A DNA stretch of 57,078 nucleotides from a virus: positions 1 to 57,078 of IMG/VR virus record IMGVR_UViG_3300044641_001763. One strand, given 5' to 3'. Position numbers and translations under genes: made by a program. Positions 39,401-48,191 of this stretch are shown here, one piece after another. Positions within the stretch are counted from its first letter, which is position 1. Each line of letters begins with the position of its first letter. The notes under the pieces are model-generated. The model was not told the origin of the DNA. It made no database searches and saw only the letters and a list, made by a program, of their open reading frames with translations.

Positions 39401-41588
39401 GTTTTATGCTGGAGTGAATTCAACAGGAACTGCTGGTGCGCCTGTTTATAGAACGGCGACGCCAGCGGCTAGAACTTTGTATTGGGTTGGGGGCACTGGA
39501 AACTGGTCTGACACAAGTAAATGGTCTATTTCGTCGGGAGGTTCAGGAGGCTCTGCAATTCCAACATCTTTGGACGACGTAATATTTGACTCTAGCAGTA
39601 ATGCAACTGCTTATACCGCTACGATTAATCAAACAAGCCGATGTAATAATTTAACAATTAACGGCCCGGCCTCTGGAAATGTAACATTAGCGGGGTCGTC
39701 GGCGTTGATAGTTCATGGGAATGTAACGTTTCCAGCTACTGGGATGACCAGAACGTTTACAGGACCAATTACATTAAGCGGGTCAACATCAGGGAAAGTG
39801 TTTACAACGAATGGCATTTCTTTGGCCTCGCAATTAACTTTGAATGGGAATAATTGCGAATGGGCTTTAGGTAGCGCGTTGTCTACATCTCAGGATCTAA
39901 CTCTAAGAGTTGGAAAAATAGATACGGCAAACTATGCGCTATCAATCGCTAGCATAGCGGTAGACGGCCCTCCGCAATCGTTAACTCTCGAATTTGGTTC
40001 GTCTACGATATCAATGAGTGGTAGTGTTAATATTTATCATAGTTCAAGTGTTGGGAGCATAAGACCAAATATAACAATAACTGCAGGAACATCAACAATT
40101 CAGTTGTCTGGCACAAACGCAAATTTTTATGGAAACAATGCAACGTGGTATAACGTGTCGGTCACTAGCACAAGCACCGGATTTGTTTCGTTTTCTAATG
40201 GAGCAACGTTTAACGATTTAACGTTTGCTGCGCCAACGGTGAATTACGGGGCAAACAGGAGATTTTTATCTGGTTTGTTTACAATAAACGGCACGTTTAC
40301 TGTAAACGGCGGAGCCAATGCAACGTTTAGAACTCTTGTAGAAGGAGATTCATCTTTTCAGTTCGCTACAAGAAGAACTTTGAGTTGTAATGCGGTCAAT
40401 TTAACAGATGTTGATTTTCAACATATTGAAATTACAGGATCCGCGGCGCCCGCAACGGGGACAAGACTTGGGGATCGAAAAAATAATTCCGGTATTACAT
40501 TTACATCAAAAACTGTTTATGTTCGAGCAACCGGATCCACTAACTGGTCTTCAACGACAGCATGGTCAGCAACAGACGGCGGGACTGCTGATGTAACACA
40601 ATTTCCTCTAGCGCAAGACACTGTAATTGTCCCTGTATCATATCCATCGTCAGGATCAGTAATTACAATGGATGCTCAGTACGCTTATGGCTCCATTGAC
40701 ATGAGCGCAAGAACAACAAATACAGTAACGTTGAGCACAGGACCATCGGCGCGTCAAATTTACGGAAACTGGATAAACGGAACGGGAACCACAATCGCTG
40801 GCACAGAAACGTTGGAATTTGTAGGGCGAACAACGCAAACAATTACTAGTGCTGGTAAAACATTTACGCCAACAATTCTTGTTGCTAGCGTTGGAGGGTC
40901 GGTAACAATTCAAGATGCCTTAACAATAAACAAGGCTGGCACTGCTCTAAATGTCACTCATGGCACATTTGATGCAAATAATTATTCTGTTTCTTTAACA
41001 AGTTCTACAGGCACATTTTCTTCAAATGTAAGTTCAACTCGTACTGTAGCAATAGGATCTGCCACCTGGACTATATCTGGGTCAAGCACAGCGTGGCAAG
41101 TTACTACTTCAACAAATTTGACTGTTACCGGCACCGGCACTTTAACATTTACATCCGGGTCGGCAAAGACTTTGCAGATGGGTTCTGCTAATTATACAAA
41201 CATAACAGTAAATAATGGCGGAGCGGGCGCATTTACAATGTTTTTGGTAGGCGAATTAAAAAACATATCAAATACTTATAAATCAACCGGTGCAACGTCA
41301 ATAACTATTTCGAATTCATTTATTACGTTATCTAGTTTTACGGCAGAAGGAGAGGTTGGAAGAATTTTGACGTTGTCCGGAGGAAATTCGCCGACGTTAA
41401 AATATACTGATGTAAGCGTAATAGATTTGGATTACTGTAATGTTAGTGACATAATAGCTTTGCCAGGAACAACAAAATGGACGGCAACAAATAATTCAAT
41501 AAATTACGGGTCTTTTGGTATTGCGTTTGATGTAACAATTCCAGTCCTTCCTGCAACAGCAGCATTTTTAATGTTTATGCCAATGTAA
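36420..41588 (+). CDS. Giant AT-rich adhesin-like fibre protein (1,722 aa) with five repeat units
   Basis: Each unit opens with an aromatic entry: RYWVGGTANWDG (residue 4), TVYWVTVAGGNWVDNNWSTS (about 343), TVYWNLSGTQNWSATGWATS (about 674), TLYWVGGTGNWSDTSKWSIS (about 1018) and TVYVRATGSTNWSSTTAWSA (about 1363), then FPLAQDT or IPTSLDD and long Ser/Thr beta-helix stretches (LTISGSLTLSSTMTVT). The spacing is 331-345 residues. After the first 100 bases the DNA becomes strongly A/T rich, unlike flanking genes, indicating transfer. A hydrophobic end (VLPATAAFLMFMPM) closes it. Likely a receptor-binding or long side fibre. Confidence 0.8.
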   Translation: MADRYWVGGTANWDGTAGTKWSATSGGAGGASVPTAADDVFFNAASGVVTCTISGSRVAKSINCTGFSGTLAGTSSPTLTISGSLTLSSTMTVTYSGTTTFNATGTLTSSGKTLGAIVINGSGITVTLGDALTSSSTITLTQGTFNTASYNVTATRLISTSGSTRSITLGSSQLTFSGSGSSNIAVQLIPTGLTLSATSSTITLNGSSPYLQGSSSATTGVSFGTVVFSNTTATATQSVISGNNTFAGLTFSGPSSVGSRTYSFSSSQTINGTFSSTGTAGNRRVVIGSFTFPLAITLNVNGSTSLTDVDFDSIYVGGTSSPISGTRIGNLSNCAGITFSTPKTVYWVTVAGGNWVDNNWSTSIGGAASLDAFPLAQDTASIQNTGLNTAATITFSTSTLNWIGTLTCSSRTNTVTFSGTQGLEFYGNVTLSSAVTWSASGTWSFYALKQTQTIISAGRTIPALTIYNLDGAVELGDATQSGAVLVQRGLFKTNNYNLTCSSLDGNNRGEIALGSSTVTLSGSTAISATGTWTLTPGTSTINLTAADASISGAATFYNVNWTNTGNTAIVFNANNPTFNNVTITARATTGLVDVTLFGNISLSGTLTISGASAIRRFNVTSSTRGTQRTITANALSANDCDFRDIVIAGSATGTAPTRAGDCGNNSGITFPATKTVYWNLSGTQNWSATGWATSSGGSPAVDNFPLAQDTAVFNNTGAMGTVTINANWNIGTVDASARTSSASLGISTNQPKVYGSWTNPTSGLSYVISSSSDARLIFCGSGTQVLTGNGRPFEFTIQVQGVGTVELGSAIILQTNTSYLRLLSGTFDAKTYNITTSKVYIEGSTSLTVKMGSGLWTVSGTGDIWYFLNSSALLFYKETANITLSSTSTTARTFDSFGGSYNKLTIGGASGISTLTVSGESTWTEWASTKTVAHTINFEAIQTIGKWSITGTSGNVVTLGGSVPTGHVIAGSATTGINFLSMGSFALADTSPGEFYAGVNSTGTAGAPVYRTATPAARTLYWVGGTGNWSDTSKWSISSGGSGGSAIPTSLDDVIFDSSSNATAYTATINQTSRCNNLTINGPASGNVTLAGSSALIVHGNVTFPATGMTRTFTGPITLSGSTSGKVFTTNGISLASQLTLNGNNCEWALGSALSTSQDLTLRVGKIDTANYALSIASIAVDGPPQSLTLEFGSSTISMSGSVNIYHSSSVGSIRPNITITAGTSTIQLSGTNANFYGNNATWYNVSVTSTSTGFVSFSNGATFNDLTFAAPTVNYGANRRFLSGLFTINGTFTVNGGANATFRTLVEGDSSFQFATRRTLSCNAVNLTDVDFQHIEITGSAAPATGTRLGDRKNNSGITFTSKTVYVRATGSTNWSSTTAWSATDGGTADVTQFPLAQDTVIVPVSYPSSGSVITMDAQYAYGSIDMSARTTNTVTLSTGPSARQIYGNWINGTGTTIAGTETLEFVGRTTQTITSAGKTFTPTILVASVGGSVTIQDALTINKAGTALNVTHGTFDANNYSVSLTSSTGTFSSNVSSTRTVAIGSATWTISGSSTAWQVTTSTNLTVTGTGTLTFTSGSAKTLQMGSANYTNITVNNGGAGAFTMFLVGELKNISNTYKSTGATSITISNSFITLSSFTAEGEVGRILTLSGGNSPTLKYTDVSVIDLDYCNVSDIIALPGTTKWTATNNSINYGSFGIAFDVTIPVLPATAAFLMFMPM

Positions 41589-41630
41589 GTAACGACCAAT
41601 AAAAAAGGCATCAACTAAAAAGGCGCTCAC

Positions 41631-42083
41631 ATGGATGTGTCAAAAGCAATAGGTGCGGTAGCTGCAAGCATTGCGGCCCTTGGCGGGGGCTACACGTTGT
41701 TTGATAAGTTTGGATGGCTGGACACAGCGATCATCGAGTGGGTGCCAGAGCACTTTGAAGTTAAGCTCACCAAGATTGGTGAGCCGGTTGTAGTCACTGT
41801 TGCCCGGATTAAAAAACGGGATGACTGTTCGGTTGAGTCGTTTGTGCCAGCGATCAGGGATGGGAAGGGTGTGGTGCATGAAGCTACATCGTCAAACCCG
41901 AAGTTCTCTGGTCCCGCTGGTCCGGAGGTTGATACGTTTACGTACACGCTTTCAGTTAAGTCTGAAATGGCTCCGGGTAAAGGTACACTGTTGGCAACCA
42001 TCAAGTACAAGTGTCCAGAGGGGGATAGAACGGTCACCTATCCACGGCACAAGAACCTTAACTTTGACCTAGTGAGCAACTGA
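41631..42083 (+). CDS. Membrane-anchored hypothetical protein in the lysis block
   Basis: 150 residues with an N-terminal hydrophobic stretch MDVSKAIGAVAASIAALGGG, then a beta-rich soluble domain containing two cysteines (DDCSVESF and YKCPEGD). The position before holin and endolysin suggests a role in lysis or superinfection control, but no spanin or antiholin motif is recognisable. The stop overlaps the holin start (TGATG). Confidence 0.62.
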   Translation: MDVSKAIGAVAASIAALGGGYTLFDKFGWLDTAIIEWVPEHFEVKLTKIGEPVVVTVARIKKRDDCSVESFVPAIRDGKGVVHEATSSNPKFSGPAGPEVDTFTYTLSVKSEMAPGKGTLLATIKYKCPEGDRTVTYPRHKNLNFDLVSN

Positions 42084-42574
42084 TGGCACCTCTACTCGCA
42101 GGCATTGTCTCCTCTCTGATCCAGAACAACCTGCCGAAGGTCGCGCAAGCGGTGGTGGACAAGGGTCTGGATTACGTGCAGGAGAAGACAGGCATCGAGC
42201 TGAAGCCTGATATGAACTCTGACGAGGTGAAGGCGCTGCGTGAAAGCGCCATGAGGCACGAGGAGTTCATGGTTGAGCAGGCCAACAAGAACACCGCGGA
42301 TGCTCGGGCAATGCAGGTTGCTGCGCTCAATCAAGACGACAAGTTTGCCAAACGATTTGTCATGTATCTGGCGACGTTTTGGTCCGTCACGGCGGTGACC
42401 TACATTTTCTTTATTACCTTCGGAACCATACAAGAGAACAACGTGCGATTTGCCGATACGATTCTTGGATTCATGTTGGGCACGGTTGTGGCAACCATCC
42501 TGAACTTTTTTCTTGGGTCGAGCGCTGGCAGCAAAGAAAAGACCGAGGCGCTGGCTGCGGAGTTGAAGAAATGA
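42083..42574 (+). CDS. Holin (GTA/3TM-type)
   Basis: 163 residues. The N-terminal half is amphipathic/helical (LQKVAQAVVDKGL-like, HEEFMVEQANKNTADARAMQ); two membrane spans follow, FVMYLATFWSVTAVTYIFFI and ILGFMLGTVVATILNFFLG, with a charged C-terminus (SKEKTEALAAELKK). The layout matches the 3TM/GTA-type holin. It times pore formation so the endolysin can reach the wall. Overlaps the endolysin by 4 nt. Confidence 0.8.
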   Translation: MAPLLAGIVSSLIQNNLPKVAQAVVDKGLDYVQEKTGIELKPDMNSDEVKALRESAMRHEEFMVEQANKNTADARAMQVAALNQDDKFAKRFVMYLATFWSVTAVTYIFFITFGTIQENNVRFADTILGFMLGTVVATILNFFLGSSAGSKEKTEALAAELKK

Positions 42575-43110
42575 AAGAGAACTGGCCGTTTGCCTTCGCT
42601 CAGATGATCAAGCATGAGGGCGGGTTCACGGATGACGTGCGAGACATGGGTAACAGGCTACCTGATGGCCGCGCTGGGAGTACAAACCTCGGTGTGACGC
42701 AACGGGCCTGGGAGGCCTATGTTGGCCGTAAAGTGACGCATGAAGAGATGAGAGCGTTGACTCCGGAGCAGGTAAATCTGTTTTACAAGGCCAAGTATTG
42801 GGACGCTGTTAAAGCTGATGATCTGCCAGATGGCGTGGATTATGCGGTTTTTGACATGAGCGTAAACTCCGGGCCAAACAGGGCTGCGGTGACGCTTCAG
42901 CAAGCGGCAGGGGTGTTCCAGGACGGACTGATTGGACCAAAGACTATAGCTGCTGTTTGTGCCCTAGACGCTGATAAACTCATTGAAGACTTCTGTATTC
43001 GGCGTATAGACTTCATGCAAAGGTTGCCTTCGTGGGCAGACTTTGGCCGCGGATGGGAACGTAGGGTTGACGAGGTTGCTGAAGCAGCGCAAAAACTAGC
43101 ACAGGCATAA
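42571..43110 (+). CDS. Endolysin, GH108 muramidase with peptidoglycan-binding domain
   Basis: 179 residues from ATG at 42571. KHEGGFTDD with catalytic Glu16 and the following DMGNRLPDGRAGSTNLGVTQ are the GH108 hallmark. The C-terminal half (DYAVFDMSVNSGPNRAAVTL, VFQDGLIGPKTIAAVCALD) is the peptidoglycan-binding 3-type domain. It cleaves the murein backbone. Normal length; no signal peptide, so holin-dependent export is expected. Confidence 0.93.
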   Translation: MKENWPFAFAQMIKHEGGFTDDVRDMGNRLPDGRAGSTNLGVTQRAWEAYVGRKVTHEEMRALTPEQVNLFYKAKYWDAVKADDLPDGVDYAVFDMSVNSGPNRAAVTLQQAAGVFQDGLIGPKTIAAVCALDADKLIEDFCIRRIDFMQRLPSWADFGRGWERRVDEVAEAAQKLAQA

Positions 43111-43112
43111 AC

Positions 43113-43244
43113 ATGGAAACCGTCACGATTCCCGCGCAGGTGTTAAATCAAATCCTGCAGTACCTTGGGCAGCGACCGTATGTTGAGGTTGCAAACCTGA
43201 TCCATCAAATTCAGCAGGCGGCTGAACAGCAGGCCAAGGAATAA
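43113..43244 (+). CDS. Small hypothetical protein after endolysin (43 aa)
   Basis: ATG at 43113, 2 nt after the endolysin stop: METVTIPAQVLNQILQYLGQ..., ending QQAAEQQAKE. A short helical protein of a type often seen in phage lysis blocks. No membrane span. Confidence is limited by size. Confidence 0.62.
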   Translation: METVTIPAQVLNQILQYLGQRPYVEVANLIHQIQQAAEQQAKE

Positions 43245-43246
43245 AC

Positions 43247-43468
43247 ATGGATCAGCAGATGTTAATCAACATTGCTTTTGGTCTTGCCGGGGCATTTGGC
43301 GGTTGGATTCTGAACTCATTGTCGCGTTCAATTTTGCGGATTGAAGATCGGATTTCAGAGCTGCCGCTGCAGTATGTAACCCGCGACGACTATAGGGCAG
43401 ACATTGCGGACATAAAAGGGATGTTGGCCAGAATTTTTGACAAGCTGGACAACAAGGTGGACAAGTGA
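43247..43468 (+). CDS. Small membrane-anchored coiled-coil protein
   Basis: 73 residues. An N-terminal hydrophobic helix (LINIAFGLAGAFGGWILNSL), then a charged coiled coil (DIADIKGMLARIFDKLDNKV). This topology fits an inner-membrane lysis accessory protein; it is not an obvious Rz/Rz1 spanin, which would be longer or carry a lipobox. Its stop overlaps the next gene. Confidence 0.7.
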   Translation: MDQQMLINIAFGLAGAFGGWILNSLSRSILRIEDRISELPLQYVTRDDYRADIADIKGMLARIFDKLDNKVDK

Positions 43469-43857
43469 CCTCCGCCACCAAGTCTGACCCGGCCAAGTGG
43501 AAGAGGATTGTCTCTTCCGTAAAGGCGTCTGGGAAGGGCGGCAAGCCAGGGCAGTGGAGCGCCAGGAAGGCGCAGCTAGCCACCCAGAAGTACAAGGCCT
43601 CTGGCGGGGGTTACAAAGGCCCGAAAAAGGCCGATAATTCGCTCAGTAAGTGGACGAAAGAGGATTGGGGCACCCGGTCTGGAAAGCCGTCTACGCAAGG
43701 GTCTGAGGCTACGGGTGAGCGGTACCTCCCCCGGCGAGCAAGAGAGAAGCTAACCGCTTCGGAATACGCCGCGACGACACGAGCAAAGCGTGAGGGGACG
43801 CGGCAAGGTAAGCAGTTTGTCCCGCAGCCGGAGTCTATTAAGAAAAAGGTGTGGTGA
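43465..43857 (+). CDS. Basic phage protein of the DUF5872 type
   Basis: 130 residues. SDPAKWKRIVSSVKASGKGG, KPGQWSARKAQLATQKYKAS, LSKWTKEDWGTRSGKPSTQG and ERYLPRRAREKLTASEYAAT match the phage/aquatic family I recall as DUF5872. Very basic (many Lys/Arg), so nucleic-acid binding is plausible. The role in virus biology is unknown. Confidence 0.78.
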   Translation: MTSATKSDPAKWKRIVSSVKASGKGGKPGQWSARKAQLATQKYKASGGGYKGPKKADNSLSKWTKEDWGTRSGKPSTQGSEATGERYLPRRAREKLTASEYAATTRAKREGTRQGKQFVPQPESIKKKVW

Positions 43858-44492
43858 TGACTGTTGCAGCGGTAATGACGTATGACTCGCTAGTCAACGA
43901 CATCGAGACGTACCTCGAGCGTACAGATACGGCGACGCTTCAGAAGATCCCGCAGTTCATCATGCTCGCAGAGCAGGTGATTGCTTCGGAGCTAAAGTTC
44001 CTTGGTAACCTGACGGTTGCTCAGAGCACCATGATTGCCGGGGAACCTGTCATCGACAAGCCCGCTCGATGGCGCAAAACCGTGTCTATGAACGTAACGG
44101 TTGATGGCAAGAAGAATCCAATTTTACTGCGCAAGTACGAATATCTTCGGGAATATTGGCCAGACGCTGTTGATGTGGATGTGCCAAAGTTCTATTGCGA
44201 CTATGACTATACGCACTGGTTGGTTGCTCCGACCCCGGCGCAGGCGTATAGCTATGAGGTCTTGTACTACGAGCGCATTCAACCGTTGGACTCGACCAAT
44301 CAGTCCAACTGGTTCACGCAGTACGCTCCCCAGGCGTTGCTATATGGATCGCTTCTTCAGGCGATGCCCTTTTTGAAAAACGACGAGCGGATGGCTATGT
44401 GGCAATCTCAGTATTCCCAGATTATGGAAGTGCTGAAGGTTGAAGACATTTCGCGAGTTGGTGACAGGCAAACCCTAGTGAGGGATTCATGA
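43857..44492 (+). CDS. Head-tail adaptor-like protein
   Basis: 211 residues from ATG at 43857 (TGATG overlap). MTYDSLVNDIETYLERTDTA, IPQFIMLAEQVIASELKFLG, and WLVAPTPAQAYSYEVLYYER with YAPQALLYGSLLQAMPFLK match adaptor proteins that sit under the portal in short-tailed phages (SU10/T7 gp11-like group). It connects the portal to tail parts. Family named from pattern memory; not profile-tested. Confidence 0.72.
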   Translation: MTVAAVMTYDSLVNDIETYLERTDTATLQKIPQFIMLAEQVIASELKFLGNLTVAQSTMIAGEPVIDKPARWRKTVSMNVTVDGKKNPILLRKYEYLREYWPDAVDVDVPKFYCDYDYTHWLVAPTPAQAYSYEVLYYERIQPLDSTNQSNWFTQYAPQALLYGSLLQAMPFLKNDERMAMWQSQYSQIMEVLKVEDISRVGDRQTLVRDS

Positions 44493-45727
44493 GCTTTATT
44501 TCCCCTTTCACGGGCAACGTTATCCAGCCGACGGACGTATCGTTCCGCGCTATTACGTTGTCCACAGACGTGCAGTTGGAGTGGCCGATCAACGGCAGTC
44601 CTACGGATCAGCCAACTGCTCGGATCATGAATGTTACGGCTACGACTGGGGGCTTAAAGCTCAAGATGCCACCGGCCAATCAGGCGTCTGTAGGCGAAGA
44701 TGCGCTGATTCGCAACGTAGGCGGTACTACGTTTACCGTCACAGACTATGACGGCAACACGATTATCACGATTTTGGCCGGAGAAGCAAAGTACATCTAT
44801 ATCACCGCGAACCCGACGACCGCAGGAACCTGGGGCAACATTGCCTTTGGAGTTGGCACAAGTAACGCGGATGCGGTGACGCTTGCTGGGTATGGGCTAA
44901 AAGCCATTTCAACGACGCTTAATCAAGCTCATCAAGTAACGGCGTTTGCGTCTAACTACACGGCGTTGGAATCTGATCGAGCTGCTTCGTACTTGTGGAC
45001 GGGTGGTGCAGGAACGTTTACTTTAACCGCACCATCAACACTTGGTAATGATTGGTTTTTGATGATTCGTAACGGGGGTTCCGGTACTTTGACCGTGTCG
45101 CCCTCCGCTGGTTTAATAAACGGATCATCCAGTATTGCGATGCAGCCGTCAGATTCAGCAATTGTTCTTTGCTCGGGCACTGGGTTTTTTACTGTTGGAC
45201 TTGGAAAATCAGCGCAGTTTAACTTTACGCAATTGACTAAAGCTGTCACGTCTGGAAGCGTGACGTTGACAAGCGCAGAGGCCGCTAACGTTGTCCAGAA
45301 GTACACGGGAACGTTAAGCGGCAACGTGACGATTGTGTTGCCGCCGACCATTCAGGTGTACTACATCACCAATCAGACGGACGGCACTGGGGCAGGCTAC
45401 AACATTACATTCACCACCGGCATTCTAGGAGCAGCGGTTGCCGCAATTGGCGCAGGGCAACAGGCAATTTTGATTTGCGATTCCGTAAATATGTTGAACG
45501 CCAACACTACGCTAGCCGGTGGTGGTACGTTTTCGCTGTTAAATGGATCAGCGGCTTCACCATCGTTAAATTTTGCGTCTGAATCAACCACTGGCATCTT
45601 TCGTCCAGCATCAAATCAATTTGGAATTGCTGTTGCTGGAGTTCAAAAATTTGTTGCAACGTCATCAGGAATTTCAATCACTGGCACCGGTACGTTTTCG
45701 CAAGGCGTTTCAGGCGGTAGCTTCTAA
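44489..45727 (+). CDS. Tail fibre/tip structural protein
   Basis: 412 residues. The opening SFISPFTGNVIQPTDVSFRA, then LEWPINGSPTDQPTARIMNV and repeated beta strands (FTLTAPSTLGNDWFLMIRNG, LPPTIQVYYITNQTDGTGAG). The C-terminus (SGISITGTGTFSQGVSGGSF) ends GGSF, like the GGTF end of the fibre at 32296. It stands between two adaptor-type genes, so it is probably a hub- or fibre-attached protein. Confidence 0.75.
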   Translation: MSFISPFTGNVIQPTDVSFRAITLSTDVQLEWPINGSPTDQPTARIMNVTATTGGLKLKMPPANQASVGEDALIRNVGGTTFTVTDYDGNTIITILAGEAKYIYITANPTTAGTWGNIAFGVGTSNADAVTLAGYGLKAISTTLNQAHQVTAFASNYTALESDRAASYLWTGGAGTFTLTAPSTLGNDWFLMIRNGGSGTLTVSPSAGLINGSSSIAMQPSDSAIVLCSGTGFFTVGLGKSAQFNFTQLTKAVTSGSVTLTSAEAANVVQKYTGTLSGNVTIVLPPTIQVYYITNQTDGTGAGYNITFTTGILGAAVAAIGAGQQAILICDSVNMLNANTTLAGGGTFSLLNGSAASPSLNFASESTTGIFRPASNQFGIAVAGVQKFVATSSGISITGTGTFSQGVSGGSF

Positions 45728-47934
45728 TGACAGCAAAAGTTTTTGCCCTAGACACCAAAGCTGGAGTACAGCGCGACGGCACGTTATTTGACAAGATGTT
45801 CTATAACGATGGCCGGTGGGTGCGATTCCAGCGCGGGCGTCCGCGAAAGATGTTGGGCTACCGGGTCATTTCTAATCAATTGACCGGGCCTTCTCGAGGC
45901 ATCTGGGTTAACAGTCAGAACAATTTCTCGTCGGTGTTTTCTGGGTACTCTGACGGTCTTCAGGTCTTGTTGATTGACGACAACGGCGTTGGATCTGGTC
46001 TGCAAGATTTTAGTCTTAGCAATTTTACCGCCTCGCCGTTAAACCTTTGGCAGTTTGATGGATTTTACAGCGTTACCGGCGGCATCAATACTCTGTTGGC
46101 TCACCCTGGCCAGAATCTAACTTCTATTGATGACACGGTTGATACGCCTGTATTGATTGGCAACATCAACGGAACGTCACTAAGTCAGATTGGAGTGTTT
46201 ACTGACTCGGTAACAACGGTTAACGCAAGTGCGACTGTTACTTTGGGCGCTGCCAACCCGTTTATCGGTGCAGGACAGACAATTACAGGCGCAGGGATCC
46301 CTGCTTCAACGACTGTTGTATCGATTACGGGTACGTCGGTTGTCATATCTCAACCTGCTACAGCGTCGGCTACGGTCACGGCTACGTTCAACAACAACGT
46401 CAGCGTGTCGGGTGGCGTGGTGACGTTGCATCCGTATGTGTTTGTGTACGGCAACGCGGGGCTAATTCGGAACTGTTCTGCGGGCAACCCTGACGATTGG
46501 GTATCTGCTGACGCTAACGAGGTCAACGTGGCAACGGGCAAGATTGTGCAAGCCCTGCCGGTTCGAGGAGGCTCCAATGCGCCATCTGGTCTGTTCTGGT
46601 CTGTTGATAGCTTGGTTCGAGTGTCGTTCGTTGGAGGAACGGGAACTCCGGCGCAATACTGGCGATACGACATCATTTCGAGCCAAACATCAATTTTGTC
46701 GTCTCAGTGCGTAATTGAGTACGACGGCATTTACTATTGGATTGGGGTAGATCGGTTTTTGTTGTACAACGGGACAGTTAAAGAAATCCCGAACGACATG
46801 AATCAGAACTACTTTTTTGACAATCTGAACTACAACCAGCGTCAGAAGGTCTGGGCGACCAAAGTTCCGCGGTATGGCGAGATCTGGTGGTTCTATCCTC
46901 GAGGCAACGCAACCGAATGCACTGACGCAATTGTGTTCAACGTGCGCGAACAGACGTGGTACGACGCAGGTGAAGCAATTGGTGCGCGGCGGTCTGCCGG
47001 GTATTTTTCGCAAGTGTTTGCGTTTCCGATTGCTGCGAGCTGGCAAACGTTGCCTGAAAACGTTGTGTTCTCTGGCCCGTTTGACTTGGTCAACGGTAGC
47101 GAATTTCTGTTCTCTGACACTTACAACGTTGATATTGATGACCGATTGGTCGTGTCAGGAACTGGCATTACGGCTGGAACAACTGTTGTCAGCATCACCA
47201 GCTCGAACGTCAAGACGCTGGGTTCGATTACGCCAGGATCTGGGTATGCAAACAATACCTACACTGACGTGCCCCTGACCGGTGGGTCTGGTTTCTTGGC
47301 CACTGCAAACATTACGATTGCAGGCGGTGTTGTGACTGTTGTGACGATTGTTGACCGCGGCGCTGGGTACCAAGTCGGTGATGTGTTGAGTGCTGACGAT
47401 GCTGACCTGGGTGGCGGCGGAGGATCCGGGTTTAGCATTCCGGTCACGGCAATTTATGCTCAGGCGATTGAGCTATCGGCTGCAGCAACGGCAACGGCTA
47501 CAAACGTGTTGACGTTTCAAAACCCGCCTGATCGGATTCAGCTATGGCAGCACGAGATTGGTGTTGACGCCGTTGATGGACAGAATGTGTCTGCTGTTGA
47601 AAGTTTTTTTGAGACAAACGATCTTGGCTGGGTTTCCGGAGGACCGTCGCAACCGGCAATGGAAGGTGCGAACAGATGGTTGCGGGTTGAGCGGGTAGAA
47701 CCGGACTTTTTGATCAACGGCGAGATGGAATTGATTGTTACGGGCCGTCCCTATGCGCAGTCTGAAGACAAGGAATCCGACCCGTATGTTTTTAACGTTA
47801 ACACCAACAAGATTGACATGAAGGAGCAGCGCAGGGAGTTGCGACTGCGGTTCAGGTCAAACACAGTCAACGGCAACTATCAGGTTGGGCGAGTCATTAT
47901 TAGCGCGGACATTGGTGACGTAAGAGGCTACTAA
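45727..47934 (+). CDS. P22 gp10-like tail protein with inserted Ig-like repeats
   Basis: 735 residues. The N-terminal gp10-type part (GVQRDGTLFDKMFYNDGRWV, RFQRGRPRKMLGYRVISNQL), the central propeller-like region (YDGIYYWIGVDRFLLYNGTV, KEIPNDMN) and C-terminal GRPYAQSEDKESDPYVFNVN match the tail stabilisation/hub family. Two inserts share GxGIxAxTTVVSIT (near residues 188-222 and 473-500), the second followed by a Gly-rich AGGVVTVVTIVDRGAGYQVG. They probably decorate the tail hub. Confidence 0.75.
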   Translation: MTAKVFALDTKAGVQRDGTLFDKMFYNDGRWVRFQRGRPRKMLGYRVISNQLTGPSRGIWVNSQNNFSSVFSGYSDGLQVLLIDDNGVGSGLQDFSLSNFTASPLNLWQFDGFYSVTGGINTLLAHPGQNLTSIDDTVDTPVLIGNINGTSLSQIGVFTDSVTTVNASATVTLGAANPFIGAGQTITGAGIPASTTVVSITGTSVVISQPATASATVTATFNNNVSVSGGVVTLHPYVFVYGNAGLIRNCSAGNPDDWVSADANEVNVATGKIVQALPVRGGSNAPSGLFWSVDSLVRVSFVGGTGTPAQYWRYDIISSQTSILSSQCVIEYDGIYYWIGVDRFLLYNGTVKEIPNDMNQNYFFDNLNYNQRQKVWATKVPRYGEIWWFYPRGNATECTDAIVFNVREQTWYDAGEAIGARRSAGYFSQVFAFPIAASWQTLPENVVFSGPFDLVNGSEFLFSDTYNVDIDDRLVVSGTGITAGTTVVSITSSNVKTLGSITPGSGYANNTYTDVPLTGGSGFLATANITIAGGVVTVVTIVDRGAGYQVGDVLSADDADLGGGGGSGFSIPVTAIYAQAIELSAAATATATNVLTFQNPPDRIQLWQHEIGVDAVDGQNVSAVESFFETNDLGWVSGGPSQPAMEGANRWLRVERVEPDFLINGEMELIVTGRPYAQSEDKESDPYVFNVNTNKIDMKEQRRELRLRFRSNTVNGNYQVGRVIISADIGDVRGY

Positions 47935-48191
47935 TGGCCGCGAGTAACGCATTCGTCTATGATCCGAGGTATCACACCTTTGAATCATGGGCGTGCTTGA
48001 TGGTCGAACAGTACGCTGCGCAGCAACTGTCTATCCCAACAGCAGACACAGACTGGAAAGCCTGGGGGCAAGGATTGCTTGCTATTGACGTGTTTACAAA
48101 CGAAGCAGTCCCGGACCCTGCTCAGTTTGGCGAATGGTTCGATTGGGCTGCGGCGTTGTTTGGCGCAATCAATCCGGGGATGCCTCAATGA
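47934..48191 (+). CDS. Small conserved protein of the tail module
   Basis: 85 residues, aromatic-rich (NAFVYDPRYHTFESWACLMV, FGEWFDWAAALFGAINPGMP). The start overlaps the gp10-like stop by one base and the stop overlaps the next gene. It recurs next to gp10-like genes in such phages. Function unknown. Confidence 0.7.
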   Translation: MAASNAFVYDPRYHTFESWACLMVEQYAAQQLSIPTADTDWKAWGQGLLAIDVFTNEAVPDPAQFGEWFDWAAALFGAINPGMPQ

